From positions 45,858,088 to 45,922,087 of the forward strand of contig NC_085873.1 in the NCBI RefSeq assembly GCF_034702125.1: DNA of 64,000 nt, written 5' to 3'. Source of the DNA: Engraulis encrasicolus (lineage: Eukaryota > Chordata > Actinopteri > Clupeiformes > Engraulidae). Each line of letters starts with the position of its first letter. Position 1 is the first letter of the stretch. Position numbers and translations under genes: made by a program. This document shows, piece by piece, positions 26,055 to 36,668 of the stretch. The notes beneath the pieces are model-generated. The model was not told the DNA's origin, made no database searches, and worked only from the letters and a program-made list of their open reading frames with translations.

Positions 26055-27535
26055 AGGTACACTGTGTAATATTTTTTGTTGTTTATTTCCAGAATTCATG
26101 CTACCCACTCACTAATGTTACCTTTTTTCACAAATACTTACCAGGGCTCTAAATTAACTTTTTCCACCACCAGCCAATTTGGCTAGTGGACATTTTTTCT
26201 TACCAGCCAAACAGAAGTTCAACTAGCCATTTTTTTTATCTCGCTAAAATATTATGGTCATTTTGTTCAACTATTTCTACAACACAGATACACTATAGGC
26301 CTGCATAGGCTACTATATGCCTACATAATAAGCATATTATAGGCTACATATTTTTTTCATTATTTTTTAACTTCTGCTTTATTTTTTACTTTCATTACTT
26401 AGGCCTAATCAATTTGATTCGTTTTTATTCAATTTCTCTGAAAACAGCTGAATCACATCACACAAGCCACTCACATAACAGACCTTTAACATACAGTAAC
26501 CAAGCACACAGCCAAACCACACAGAAGAGATGAGAGGAAAAGGAGGGGAGAGAGGAGGAGTTCTTCTCTACCACGCGCAACAAAATGACAAGAAGCCTAG
26601 TTTAACTAAAAGTAAATAATATCTCGGGAATCTTTGCTTCCTTTGTTACTTCCACAGCTTCGTCGTTGGTTGCTTTTTTTGTCTTTACGATGGCGTGGGC
26701 TTTTCAACGTAGTTGCGCCAGGAATCGGAACATTTCAGAAGACAACTGAACTGACAGCTACGGTCACACTACTCTGACAGTTCCACAACCACTAATTTGT
26801 AACGTCACTATTATTACGGTTACAATTACTACTAGCATTCACCAACACACAGAACCTTGCTCTAACCCCCGACACATTCTCATCACTCGCACAAAACATA
26901 GTCTACAGAACAGAAGTAGCTCTATAATCTGCGTCCTGTTATTGAAACGGTCAGGGCCTCGCTGCTTCAAAAATGCAGCCTGTTACAGCAAGGTTCATAT
27001 AGTAATAATAGCAGTAGTGACGTTAAAAAAGGTTGTAGCGAAAGCGACGAGAGCATAGGAGGAGAGCTGCCTGTCAGAATAGTGTGAGCGCAGCTTAGCT
27101 GACAGAAGGCTGGTCGTCTGAAATGTTTTCAATCCTGGCGCGCGCAATAGCATGGAGTTGCCGCTCTCTGCACTGGAAAGCCCACGGTGGGAGGCTACGT
27201 CGTGACGCTAGGGTCCATGGGTAATGTAGGAAATCTCGCCGTCTAACGTTCGTCAGAGCAGCGGTTTACCGTTCATAATTTACTGTACTCGGGCGCTACT
27301 AGCCAAATTGGCGGATAGGTATTTTTTTCTACTAGCCAAAATTATTTTTCACCCGTGTTTGGCGGGTTGGCGTGTGTTAATTTAGAGCCCTGCCTACCAC
27401 TACCATCAAATTCTAAGTATTCATTATGACTGGAAAAATAGCAGTTTTCATTCATGAAAAGGGGGATCTTCTCCATGGTCTGCCATTTTGAATTTTATTA
27501 TTTAGTAAACTTTCATGAAAAGATCAAATTTGGCA
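26055..27535 (+). mobile_element. piggyBac-like MITE copy, split by a hAT element
   Basis: Left end ttaaaggtacactgtg at 26051 and body to 26141, resuming 27393-27535, match the copies at 45430 and 48471. The right terminus is lost. The hAT at 26142-27392 sits in the middle. Confidence 0.75.
26142..27392 (-). mobile_element. hAT element, CAGGGCTCTAAATTAAC ends, 1251 bp
   Basis: Same family as 10910-12529 but inverted: the end here at 27392 matches the left end there (gccaacacgccaaat-type subterminal block). Target duplications are imperfect (atacttac against cctaccac), consistent with age. An ATGGAGTTGCCG... exon-like segment near 27151 corresponds to ATGGAGTTGTCG near 11480. No catalytic domain. 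Confidence 0.85.
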
Positions 27536-27837
27536 ATACATTATATAGCCTATTTCTTATATAGGCTGGCTAATCTTACATAAGCAGACACACTTTCAAT
27601 GGGTTTATTTTTCTAGTAAGACAATTATTTAGTCAATTATTCAAGTCATTCTACCTAAAAAAACAGCATAGAAAAAAGGCCTCCAGTAAATAATCACACA
27701 TAACAAACCTAAAATGTTGATTCTGGCTAATACACTCCCCCAGGAAAACAAAGATGGGCTAACCTAATCTGGCCTCAGACGCATTAGTTAACCACTTAGT
27801 AGGAAGGCTATCAGAAATGACCTAGTGTTTTGTGTAG

Positions 27838-27838
<1 letters not shown>

Positions 27839-27907
<69 letters not shown>

Positions 27908-27926
27908 AATCTCTCTCTCTCTCTCT
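27839..27926. repeat. (CT)n microsatellite
   Basis: Long ct run with two short interruptions. Confidence 0.95.
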
Positions 27927-28146
27927 TAATCTTTTTATGTACAATATTTGCTGGACATAGGCCTACTTCAAGTTTTTTTTTTTTTAGTGCAGGTTGAAAT
28001 CATCACTCTCTACCACTATGATTTCTCAGATATAGGTTTTCATTGTTATCAACTCTTGAAACAGTTTTGTTTGCTCTGTATTTTAAATATATGGATAAGC
28101 ATCATAAAAGTGAAATACATTCAAGTTCAAAGAAATGTCTCTTAGA

Positions 28147-28510
28147 AACAACTATCAAGCCTGTTTTACAATTTCAGCCTGTTTTTATTTTATTGTTATA
28201 TTATTAGTATTATTTTTAAACTGTCAGCCAGTCTGTTGATGTTTACATCTGCTGGGGGCCTGGTGGGCTGCCTATCCCGCCTGTCTACTGAGGAGAAGAA
28301 ATCCAAGATGTCTTCCTCGCGGTTCCTCCACTCACACTTTCGGCGATGGTTGCGTTGACCTGTGGCATGCCGGCCCTCTGGCCACCGAGTTTCTTCGTGT
28401 TGATCATGTTCTGCACAGGCCCATCTGGTGGTAGAGGAAGCTGGAGTTGGGAGCTCTCTGGAAGGCCTCCTCCAGAATCATGATCTCACCTGAGTCCATG
28501 ATCTCACCTG
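28147..28510 (-). pseudogene. IFIT fragment, internally deleted
   Basis: Duplicate of the 3' part of the IFIT-like gene at 0.66-1.5 kb. On the minus strand it keeps a piece of the third coding exon (APNSSFLYHQMGLC), then part of the last exon (VNATIAES), then jumps to WRNREEDILDFFSS at the C-terminus. About 290 bp of the last exon are missing and the frame is broken. The shared 3' flank (ctgtcagccagtctgttg) shows that the copy arose by DNA duplication, not retrotransposition. Confidence 0.85.
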
Positions 28511-28629
28511 AAGTATGACATGTTACACAACTTTTGACAATATCTGCAAGAGGGGTCTCGCTTTGACATTCAATTCAAAATGAAGTCGACATGAAGTGAG
28601 GAGAGCTGGGACTGTGCCTGAGTTTACTG

Positions 28630-28800
28630 TCCTCAATTACCCTGCAACATGGCCTCTGGTGCCACCTGCTGGGCACTGCTCTGTTCTGCAGTTGTGTGTG
28701 CATTTTCTTGCTTGTCAAGACATGAGAAATGAACAAGACATTCCAAATCATTCCAATATTCCTCTCTAATGGGCAGCAACACCATTTATTTCTGTAATCC
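28630..28800. repeat. Segmental duplicate of 25895-26050
   Basis: See the partner copy: same order of blocks with small indels. Confidence 0.8.
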
Positions 28801-29289
28801 CTTACCGCAGAACCTTACTGTCGCCAAAATTGCAATGGCTATCTTCTTCTGTTACTTAATACTGTTACTATTTAGGCTCTCGGTAATGTCCTAGCAATGT
28901 TATTATGATGTAGTTGAGTATTCTCACCAAATAGGGAACAGGTCTGCAGTGACCCCATCTGCACTAAGAGGCTACATCATGTTCTCTTTAGTAATTACAA
29001 AGGGGGAGTGTTTGTTTTTTGTGGGTGCATTATGTAGCCTACATAGAGCAGGAGAGGACCATAGTGGCAATTTGTCACAAATAAGAGGAACTAGGCACAA
29101 TAGACAACAAATAGGATCACCCAATATTATGTTTATTTCAGACTTTCTCATCACGCAACAGGAGACAAGAAGCCTATTATTTCTTTTCGTTACATTTTGC
29201 AGGTTATAGGGAAATGTCACCACAGGTAGACAAATCAGAAAGCATTTGCCTGGCATTTCCTGCTCTTGCCCGGCTGTCACACCTAGCTC
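28801..29289. other. Intergenic, nothing recognised
   Basis: Short frames only, no repeat ends or splice-supported coding. Confidence 0.45.
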
Positions 29290-29528
29290 CTACACAACAT
29301 TACAGTATATTACATTACACTTAGCTGACGCGTTATATCCAAAGCCACTTAGAGCTATCTATATACAGGGTATTGGTTACAGTCCCTGGAGCAGTGTGGG
29401 GTTAGGTGCCTTGCTCAAGGGCACTTCAGTCATGGATGGAGGTGTAGGGAGAGGTAAGGGTGGGATTTGAACCTGCAACCCTCTGATCTTAAGTCCACCT
29501 ACCTAACCACTATGCTACGGCTGCTCTT
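29290..29528 (-). mobile_element. tRNA-derived SINE, antisense
   Basis: Reading the minus strand, the head cagccgtagcatagtggttagg (A box) and gggttgcaggttcaaatccca (B box) are tRNA-like. A body with cttgagcaaggcacctaacc and a tail near tacattacattac follow. Fragments of the family occur at 3536-3690 and 53571-53665. Confidence 0.85.
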
Positions 29529-29989
29529 ACATGGATGTCATGGCCTTAGAATGGACATTCTGATCATTACATTGCATTTGGCAGAGACTTCTATCCTAAT
29601 AAACTTACAATCGAGGACGTAATCATAGTAAATACAATACTTGCAGATACAAAGTGCACAGGAAACATACAGATAACACAATATACATACAGAGACATAC
29701 AATAAGTGCAAACGGCAAAGAGGGTGCATTCATAATATTTGAGACAAGCAGTGGGTGGCCACACGCTCCTAGACGTGCATTTAAATACCTACTGGGCACA
29801 GGTCAATATCACATAGACAAAGACGATACAGTTACATTTGTCTGAACTTTGTTGGACAATGGGTGTGACACTCTTAACAGTCAAATCAAAATGACCGACA
29901 TATACCGTAGTATAAATATCATGAAACTTGTGTGCTAACGAAATCCAACAAAACCTTTTTCATTTTCACTCAGGCATGGAAATACATTA

Positions 29990-30351
29990 TAAAGGTGAAC
30001 TGTGTAGGATGGTTGCCAAATAGGTATTGCAACTATGCTGCTCATTGAAACTGTGCTGCCTATTGCCAATTTTGAGGTTTTCATGATCATTTACTAAATA
30101 ATAAACTAATATTTACCAGTATGACCAAAGTACAGCAAGTTTCGCAGCAAAAAAATGTGTATTTCTGGAAATTCAAAATGGTGGACATGGAGAAGATCCA
30201 CCCTTTCATGTATGATAAGTGCAATTTTCTCAGTCATAATGAATACTTAGAATTTGATGGTGATGGTGATGGTGAAAAAGGTAACATTTGTGAATGGGCA
30301 ACATTTATTTTGGAAAGAAACTGCTAAATATATTACACAGTACACCTTTAA
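29990..30351 (-). mobile_element. piggyBac-like MITE copy, diverged
   Basis: Ends aaaggtgaactgtg and cacagtacaccttt resemble the aaagggacactgtg ends of the other copies, and the body contains the shared atggagaagatcc, tcagtcataatgaatactt blocks. Orientation opposite to the 45430 copy. Confidence 0.75.
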
Positions 30352-30558
30352 TGCCCGAGAAGTGCAGAGTGACTCATCATCAATAACAGCAAGGAGACAT
30401 GTGGTATCCCTATGACAACAATACATACCGTATGAAGCTTTAACAACGTAGACAGTTGGGTTGAATGCAAAATGCTAATATGATGAAAACTTACTGTTCA
30501 GTCAGTGCAAGAGGTGAGTTATAAAGACACATGTAGAAGACGATGTACTCGATACATT

Positions 30559-31988
30559 TTACTGCAAAGACAAGAGCTCGCAGTGTGCACTGAGATACTC
30601 GTCATTGCTGCAGTCGATCTCCATCGCTTTCTCAAAGCACTCCAAAGCCTGGCTCCTCTTTCCTTTCGCCTTATGGACAAAGCCCAGAATCCCAAAGGCC
30701 TCAGCATCTTGATCGTCTCTGGCCAGACGTTTCTCTGCCATTTTCTTCAAGCGTGAGGCACTCTGCTTCCCCTCGTATGTTGCCGGTCCAAGTGTCAAAC
30801 AGTCTCTGTAGTGCTTGATGGCCAGTGTTTCACACTTTTTGTGGTACTGCTGAAACTGAGCATAGTAGAGGTGGGTCACCTGCAAGGGGTCAGGGTTTGC
30901 CCTGGCAGTGTCGAAAGTGGCTTGAAACATCTCCTCAGCCCGCGCAATGTTGTTGCTCTCCCCGTAGTGCACTGCTAGGTCGGTCATAGCGGAAATGAAG
31001 TTCATCTTAAGGGTCGTGGCCTGCTCCAGGTGATAGATTATCTGGCGTCTGAGCTGTGAGATCTCATGACCTTTGCCCTTGCCCCCTCTGGTGGCAAACA
31101 AGTTTGTCTTCTTAGTCTTGTAGCACAATGCCAGCTGATGGTGAAGAAAGGCAGCGTTCTGGGTGCGGTCCACGGCCCTTTTGAGCAAGACAATGGACCG
31201 CAGAACCACTGTGGCGGAAATATTTGCCTACGTAACGGATCACGTGTGGGTTGCTTGGATCCATTTCCAGAGCATCTGCAACCAACTCCTCGCTCTCCTT
31301 GTACTGCTTCAAAAGGTTCAGCCTCAGTCCTAACAAAACCCTTAGCACTGCATCCTGTGGGTTTATCTCTATGGCTCTTCGTAGTTGCTTTACCGTCTCT
31401 GAGTCTTTAACTCTTCCCGTCTCCTTTTCTGTGCGATAAAGAGCGATGGCATAGCCAGCATTCCATTCACTGCTGTCTGGCTCCAGCTCCACGGCTCTTT
31501 TGAAGCACTCCTTTGCTCTGTCATAATAATTGCGGGAAATCTTGAGAAAGGTCCATCCTTTCTCACCATAGACCTGTGGGTGAAGGACAGTTGGAGACCC
31601 TGTAGGGAACTTCTGCATAATATCAGCAAGCTTCTCCAAGTAGCTCTCACACTGAGGGTATTCTCCACGCTGGTAATGGAGCCAGGCATAGTTGCCATAC
31701 GTGACAATGAGAAATGGCTCACAGTCCTCGCCATGATGTTCTCTCGCAAGCTCCTCCGCCTGGACTAGGTTTGCAATGGCATCATCTGAAAACTCCTGCA
31801 GATATCTAACATAGGCCAAAAAACAGTAGGATCTAGCTGCTCCTTCTTTCTTGCCCAGGTCAAGCTCAATTTGATCCTCCAGCCTTGTCTGAAGATCTGA
31901 CAGGTCTACGTTTTCTTTGGTCAGAGTCCAAGTGAAATGACACTGCAGCTTTAGAAGCTGGGTTTTCAAAGCTCTGTCATGAGAAAGA
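30559..31988 (-). pseudogene. IFIT gene, main coding exon with one frameshift
   Basis: Interferon-induced TPR protein of the cytosolic antiviral response. The acceptor ttttttcag abuts the exon start at 31988 (split codon, then LSHDRALKTQLLKLQCHFTW), the usual IFIT exon-2 layout. The tiny ATG exon upstream was not located. Frame 1 runs to YVGKYFRHSGS near 31203. The rest (SIVLLKRAVDRTQNAAFLHHQLALCYKTKK ... to ELLSLQ-stop at 30559) is in another frame, so the sequence has one extra base or lacks two near 31196-31206. Everything else is intact: about 475 codons in total, and TPR blocks KGWTFLKISRNYYDRAKECF, VKQLRRAIEINPQDAVLRVL and AFGILGFVHKAKGKRSQALE. It may be a young pseudogene, an individual allele or an assembly error. 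Confidence 0.85.
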
Positions 31989-33478
31989 CTGAAAAAAGAG
32001 AAAACAAAAAGGCATGAATTTAATATTCATTTTTACTAAGGATGCAGCATACACACAGCATCAAAATGAATGCATGAAAATACCTGCTAATGTTCGAACA
32101 TGGCTTATGGTCATGGTTGTCTTATGGAAATTGAACACCCTTGCCCATAGTGACATCTGATTATTATTTTTTTAGAAGGTTATTTCCAGAATGCATGCTG
32201 CCTTTTCACAAATTTCACATTTTCTTCATGAATATTTATCACCAAATCCCAAGTATTAACAATGGATTAGAAGTATGCACTTTTCATAGATGAATAGGTG
32301 GCATTTTTCTAAAATCATATGTGAATCTCTATTTAATATAGATCTTAAATATAATGTATTCATATTAATTTATGCAAATCTTAAATTACCAGTCTATTTT
32401 GGTCATTGAAAACCTGCGCCCCCAGTGGCATCATAATTTAATTGCAATTTAATACCAACTATCCCATAGACTTCCATTACAATACATAATAGGCCTATTA
32501 CCAGAAAGTTTTGTAGGTTATTGCGTTATAAAACCGAGGCCTATGAAACACCTGTAGTAGAATATTTACTGTTGTATTTCCCTTGGACACATGCAAAGGC
32601 CTATAATAAAAAGGCGTGGCATTGACTTGCCAATTTCGGCATTCATTATTTCAATATCCAATATCTAGGCTATTCCATGTATTCAAACGTGTCCAATTCA
32701 GCCAGTTTGTGCATTCAGTTAAGATTGCAGAACGATAGCAACCATTGTAGGCCTACACGTCTTGTGTTAATTTACGATGGTAGGCTGACAGAAATCACAA
32801 GATCCGGTAATGCAATAACGGCGAATGGGTCTGATGAATTTGTATGACTGACTTAAGTCTTTATTGTACAAAACTTCAATCAAAATTATGAATTATAAAG
32901 AAATCAAATGATATTGAAATATGAAATTATAATTGACATATTATTTTCCCCTCCCTTGGAAGGGCAATATCAGCCAATGTGGGCAAAAGGGCCGTTGCTC
33001 GGGCACCGTGGGCAACTATGCTCTGCACGTGCCTGCTCCTACCTGGGAATCCGTTCATGAGGGTTATTGCGATTTGGTCTTGGCGCTGGGGGCAGATGAT
33101 CGGCACTCGGACCTGCTCTCTATTTCGTATTGAAAATCACTGTTCGCCGCCTCTCCAGCGTTCATTCGTTATGAAGTCTAGTCTATTATATGGAATGTTT
33201 TGTAGTGCTGATGGCTTCAGTGCACGGGGATTGGGGAAGCAGTGAATCACCGCGGACTAACGCAATTCGCGCGCGCCTTTCTGTGAGCTTCATTTCTTAT
33301 GAATGTATTGTGACAGCATTGTGAACTTAAACGATCTGCGAGGCTGTAGCTAAGGCTGCTTTTTGATAGCGATTTTGACAGCGGTAAGAATTTCACTTCA
33401 ATGCTCTCCCCCTCTGTGTCTGTGTGAAGGTACACCAGCTCAGGGCTCCTCCTCACAGAGCCGTCCTCAGTGGTCCTT
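31989..33478. other. Upstream of the IFIT gene, no exon found
   Basis: The first IFIT exon should lie here on the minus strand, but no ATGAG followed by a donor could be picked with confidence. 32160-32370 contains a very old copy of the piggyBac-like MITE body (ttatttccagaatgcatgctgcc). 32950-33330 is GC-richer with no domain in its frames. Confidence 0.45.
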
Positions 33479-33640
33479 GCGCGCCCTGCGCGCCCTGCGC
33501 GCCCTGCGCGCCTTGCGCGCCCTGCGCGCCCTGTGGCAGGCCATGTAATAGCAGCGTGACGAACACACACAAATTCGGGCGGCAGGCCATGTAATAGCAG
33601 CGTGACGAACACACACACAAATTCGGGCGATCACATAACC
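33479..33640. repeat. GC-rich 9-bp minisatellite and adjoining ~46-bp duplication
   Basis: Six or so copies of gcgcgccct run from 33479 to 33532. Two direct copies of a segment ggcaggccatgtaatagcag...aattcgggc follow. The forward and reverse frames over it are low complexity. Confidence 0.9.
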
Positions 33641-34000
33641 TCCTGGCGGAGGTAAAAAGAGCTAAGAGAGACAGAAACATGTAGCCCACATCACAGAAAT
33701 ATATTACAAAAAGCAAGACAGAATAATTTCTTCATTCATCCCTCTTGGGATGAGAGTATCCAGAGTGTGTATCCAGTAAGCCTCCCTTTTCATTTTTCTA
33801 TTTGTATTTTTGTTTTGTTTTGATTGCTGGAACGTGCGTAATTGTTGTAAAGTTAGAATGATGGGTATCCATTGCGTCTCCCTCTAGTGGTGCGCTTTGG
33901 GTACCTGCACTGGGCTTTTTTGGAGACACCTGCGGTGGCATTTTGGGTAACTAAGTTTATTTCAGTCACACCTACTGGGATCAAAGGCGAAATCGCCATT

Positions 34001-34038
34001 TCACACTGAAGAAGGGTGTAAGCCCGAAACGTCTGTGA
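34001..34038 (+). ncRNA. Hammerhead-ribozyme-like motif
   Basis: Self-cleaving RNA motif candidate. Core box CTGAAGA (CUGANGA) at 34006-34012 and GAAA at 34026-34029 enclose a stem GGG/CCC (34014-34016 with 34023-34025). TCACA (34001-34005) can pair with TGTGA (34034-34038). The minimal third stem and cleavage triplet are within ACGTC (34029-34033). This compact form, followed by aaacgtctgtgatg and an A-rich stretch, resembles the hammerhead motifs known from Penelope-like retroelements. No RT gene is nearby, so it would be a truncated remnant. Stem II is only 3 bp. Confidence 0.55.
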
Positions 34039-34040
34039 TG

Positions 34041-34601
34041 TGAGGTGATTAAAAATGTAAAAAGAAATCTGATGAGTGCTTCTTTATTCACTTTCTTTTG
34101 AATTCATTCATTGACGAAGTTAAGCACCCAGTGTAAAGTATAAGAAGACAAGGTGTTGAGCGCGCTTCCTGATCTTTCTTGGATTTGATTCTGTCTGTTC
34201 AACATAAGATGACAGGGTGGGACATGACATGACAACACACATCACTATCACTGCACCCCTCTGGTAACGAGTCCCAGCCAATGAAAATGTAATAAAGACA
34301 TCAGAATATATTGCACTGCCCTCTAGTGGTGTGACTGTGTTTGAAGAAAACAAATAGCCTACTATATATGTTTTAACTTTCATTGGCCAGCTACAGTAGG
34401 TGCTGAATTTAGATTCCCAGTACGGTGTTTTGTGGTACATAAATTGAGATTATTATTATACCAGTGTTGTTCTTAAACCAACCCTTAGATTGCTACAAAG
34501 ATTTGTATGTTTATGTTTTATATTTTATGTTTATGTTTTAAAGATAAAATTACAGTATATTTCCATGGCATTATGTTGCAGTTGTGGGAACATATCATCA
34601 C

Positions 34602-34689
<88 letters not shown>

Positions 34690-35426
34690 AGTGTGGAGGA
34701 GGGAACCTAAGGAGGAACACTCCTCCCACATAGTGTGCCTGACACAAGCTATCCAGTAGAAAACAACAAACAAACAAACAAACATGAATGGGATAAAACA
34801 TATAAAATGGCTTAGCTTTCATTTTGGCCCTACTCACTGATTTCATGAAAATAACAAAGTTGAGAGGAACAGAACAACAGAACCAAATTATGGAATAATA
34901 GCCTACAGATATGGAATAGAGTTATAAACATGTCATGCCACAATCTTGAACCAATTCATTTTTAAAGCCAGTCACTGTACAAAGTAAGGCAATGTGAGGC
35001 CACTAAATTGACATCTTAATTTTAATTATCACACTTATTATGAATTACTTTATTAAGCAGAATATTGCCCTCAAGTCAGACAATGGCTGAATTCTCAACT
35101 GGTGTCACTTCATGATGCCTCTTGATCATCCTTTGCCACTCACTTATTTATCATTTACTTTGCCTGTTTCCTGAAGCCAGTAGGTGTGAGTGTTGTGAAT
35201 GTTAATGCAAGGTAAGTGTACTGTATTTTTGTTGAGTGTATACCAAACACAGAGGTTGTTCAATGTGCTTCATCAAACCGTGAAAACAGAGGAGATAAAA
35301 CGATAAAATGAGAAAGGACATGATCATTTTTTCAGGAGCTCCATGGAGCATGTGACTTTTTATGAGTAAACACCAGGTGTGGCCTATCTGTTGAACTCCC
35401 ATTACACCACAGTTACAACCAGCCAG
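34041..35426. other. Intergenic with one (GA)n tract
   Basis: No gene seen. A (GA)n run lies at 34605-34688. The remainder is AT-rich unique-looking sequence. Confidence 0.5.
34605..34688. repeat. (GA)n microsatellite
   Basis: About 42 ga units. Confidence 0.95.
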
Positions 35427-35732
35427 GGCCGGCGCTAGGCATAGACAGACTAGGCGGTCGCCTAGGGCGGCAAATGTCCTGGGGGCACCAAGGCCCACAG
35501 AATTAAGCTAAATAAAGCATTAAACTTTACATTTAATGGGCAGTCAGTATATATATAGTATATATATATACTGAGTGCCCATTAAATGCAAAGTTTAATA
35601 TATTATATACATGGTACTAGGTCAGCTGTGCGCTCGATCAGATGTATGACATTATGTTTACCGATGTCAAATTGCACAAAAAGGAAAGGTTAGTGTTCGT
35701 CTAGGGCACCAAATTGCCTAGAACCGGCCCTG
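35427..35732. mobile_element. hAT MITE with nested palindrome
   Basis: Ends cagggccggcgctagg and tagaaccggccctg with imperfect 8-bp duplications (caaccagc / caaccaaa). An inner palindrome at about 35515-35602 (taaactttacatttaatggg against cccattaaatgcaaagttta) with a (TA)n centre looks like a second MITE inserted into the first. Confidence 0.8.
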
Positions 35733-36004
35733 CAACCAAACAAAAAATTGACCTTTCCGCTAATCATAAACACCACCATCCAGGAACTCAGTCAAGGACT
35801 TGGTTGTCTCCATTGACATGCATTCATCAAATCAGGGTATTTTTAAAGTCGTATTTCATAGGTATTTAGCTGTTTTATGTGGACAGAAAAGATCATGCCT
35901 TTGAATAGTGGCCACAAATTAGAGAGTAGTGGGAACAAGGACTGTTGTATGCATTTGAAAGCCACATACACCACCCCATAACTTCCCATAATTATGGAAA
36001 GTAT

Positions 36005-36249
36005 ATGAAGAGTTCAGATGCAAAACCCCCTAACTCCATTTCTGAAGACCTGCACTTCTATTTTTTTTTCTCAGAGGTTTGGTTTACATTTATGTACTTG
36101 ATAATACATAGAAATAGTTATATATATATATACATGTATACATAAATAAAATAAAAAATATGCAATTTTGATAGCTTTGTATTAAATAAAAATGAATTAA
36201 GATTATTTTCTGAAAAGGCACTTAGGGGTTTTTGCATCTGAACTCTTCA
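36005..36249. mobile_element. ISL2EU-type MITE, 245 bp
   Basis: 28-bp terminal repeats atgaagagttcagatgcaaa... / ...ttttgcatctgaactcttcat are nearly perfect. AT dinucleotides flank both ends. The first ten bases equal the right terminus of the autonomous element that begins at 36489. It lies 240 bp upstream of it. Confidence 0.75.
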
Positions 36250-36668
36250 TATTGTAAAATTACACAAAAGTTTTAAAGTTTTTTTAACGAGTTCTACAAG
36301 CTTTTTACATGACAGTGAAAAAAGGTATACATTTTTTGGTAAATTTCCTCCTGAAAGTGGACCCTTTTGATTTTGGTGAATCTGGTATGGATAAAGTTGG
36401 CCTCCAAATTGTACACGGCATTTGCAGATCATGTGTATGACCTTGTTTCTATGCTTCATACATATACAGGTAGGCCTACTACATACATATGAATAGCTTC
36501 ATTGCAAAATGATGTATCCATCATTTGCACTGACGTCACAATATCACGTAATCGATTTGGCTGGACGGCAAAAGTGCCAGTAGTTACACAGTAACCAAAC
36601 GGCAGTTACTTCGTTACAACCGGAGATCGTTTATTTTTTCGTTGTTTTCATTATTTCATTATTTCCAA

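Noticed and set aside
34068..34074. Another CTGATGA hammerhead box
   Set aside because: No GAAA box or pairing stems at suitable distance.
36005..36249. Left end of the autonomous ISL2EU element
   Set aside because: Its own two ends match each other almost perfectly with AT on both sides, so it is a separate MITE; 36489 pairs better with the right end at 41512.
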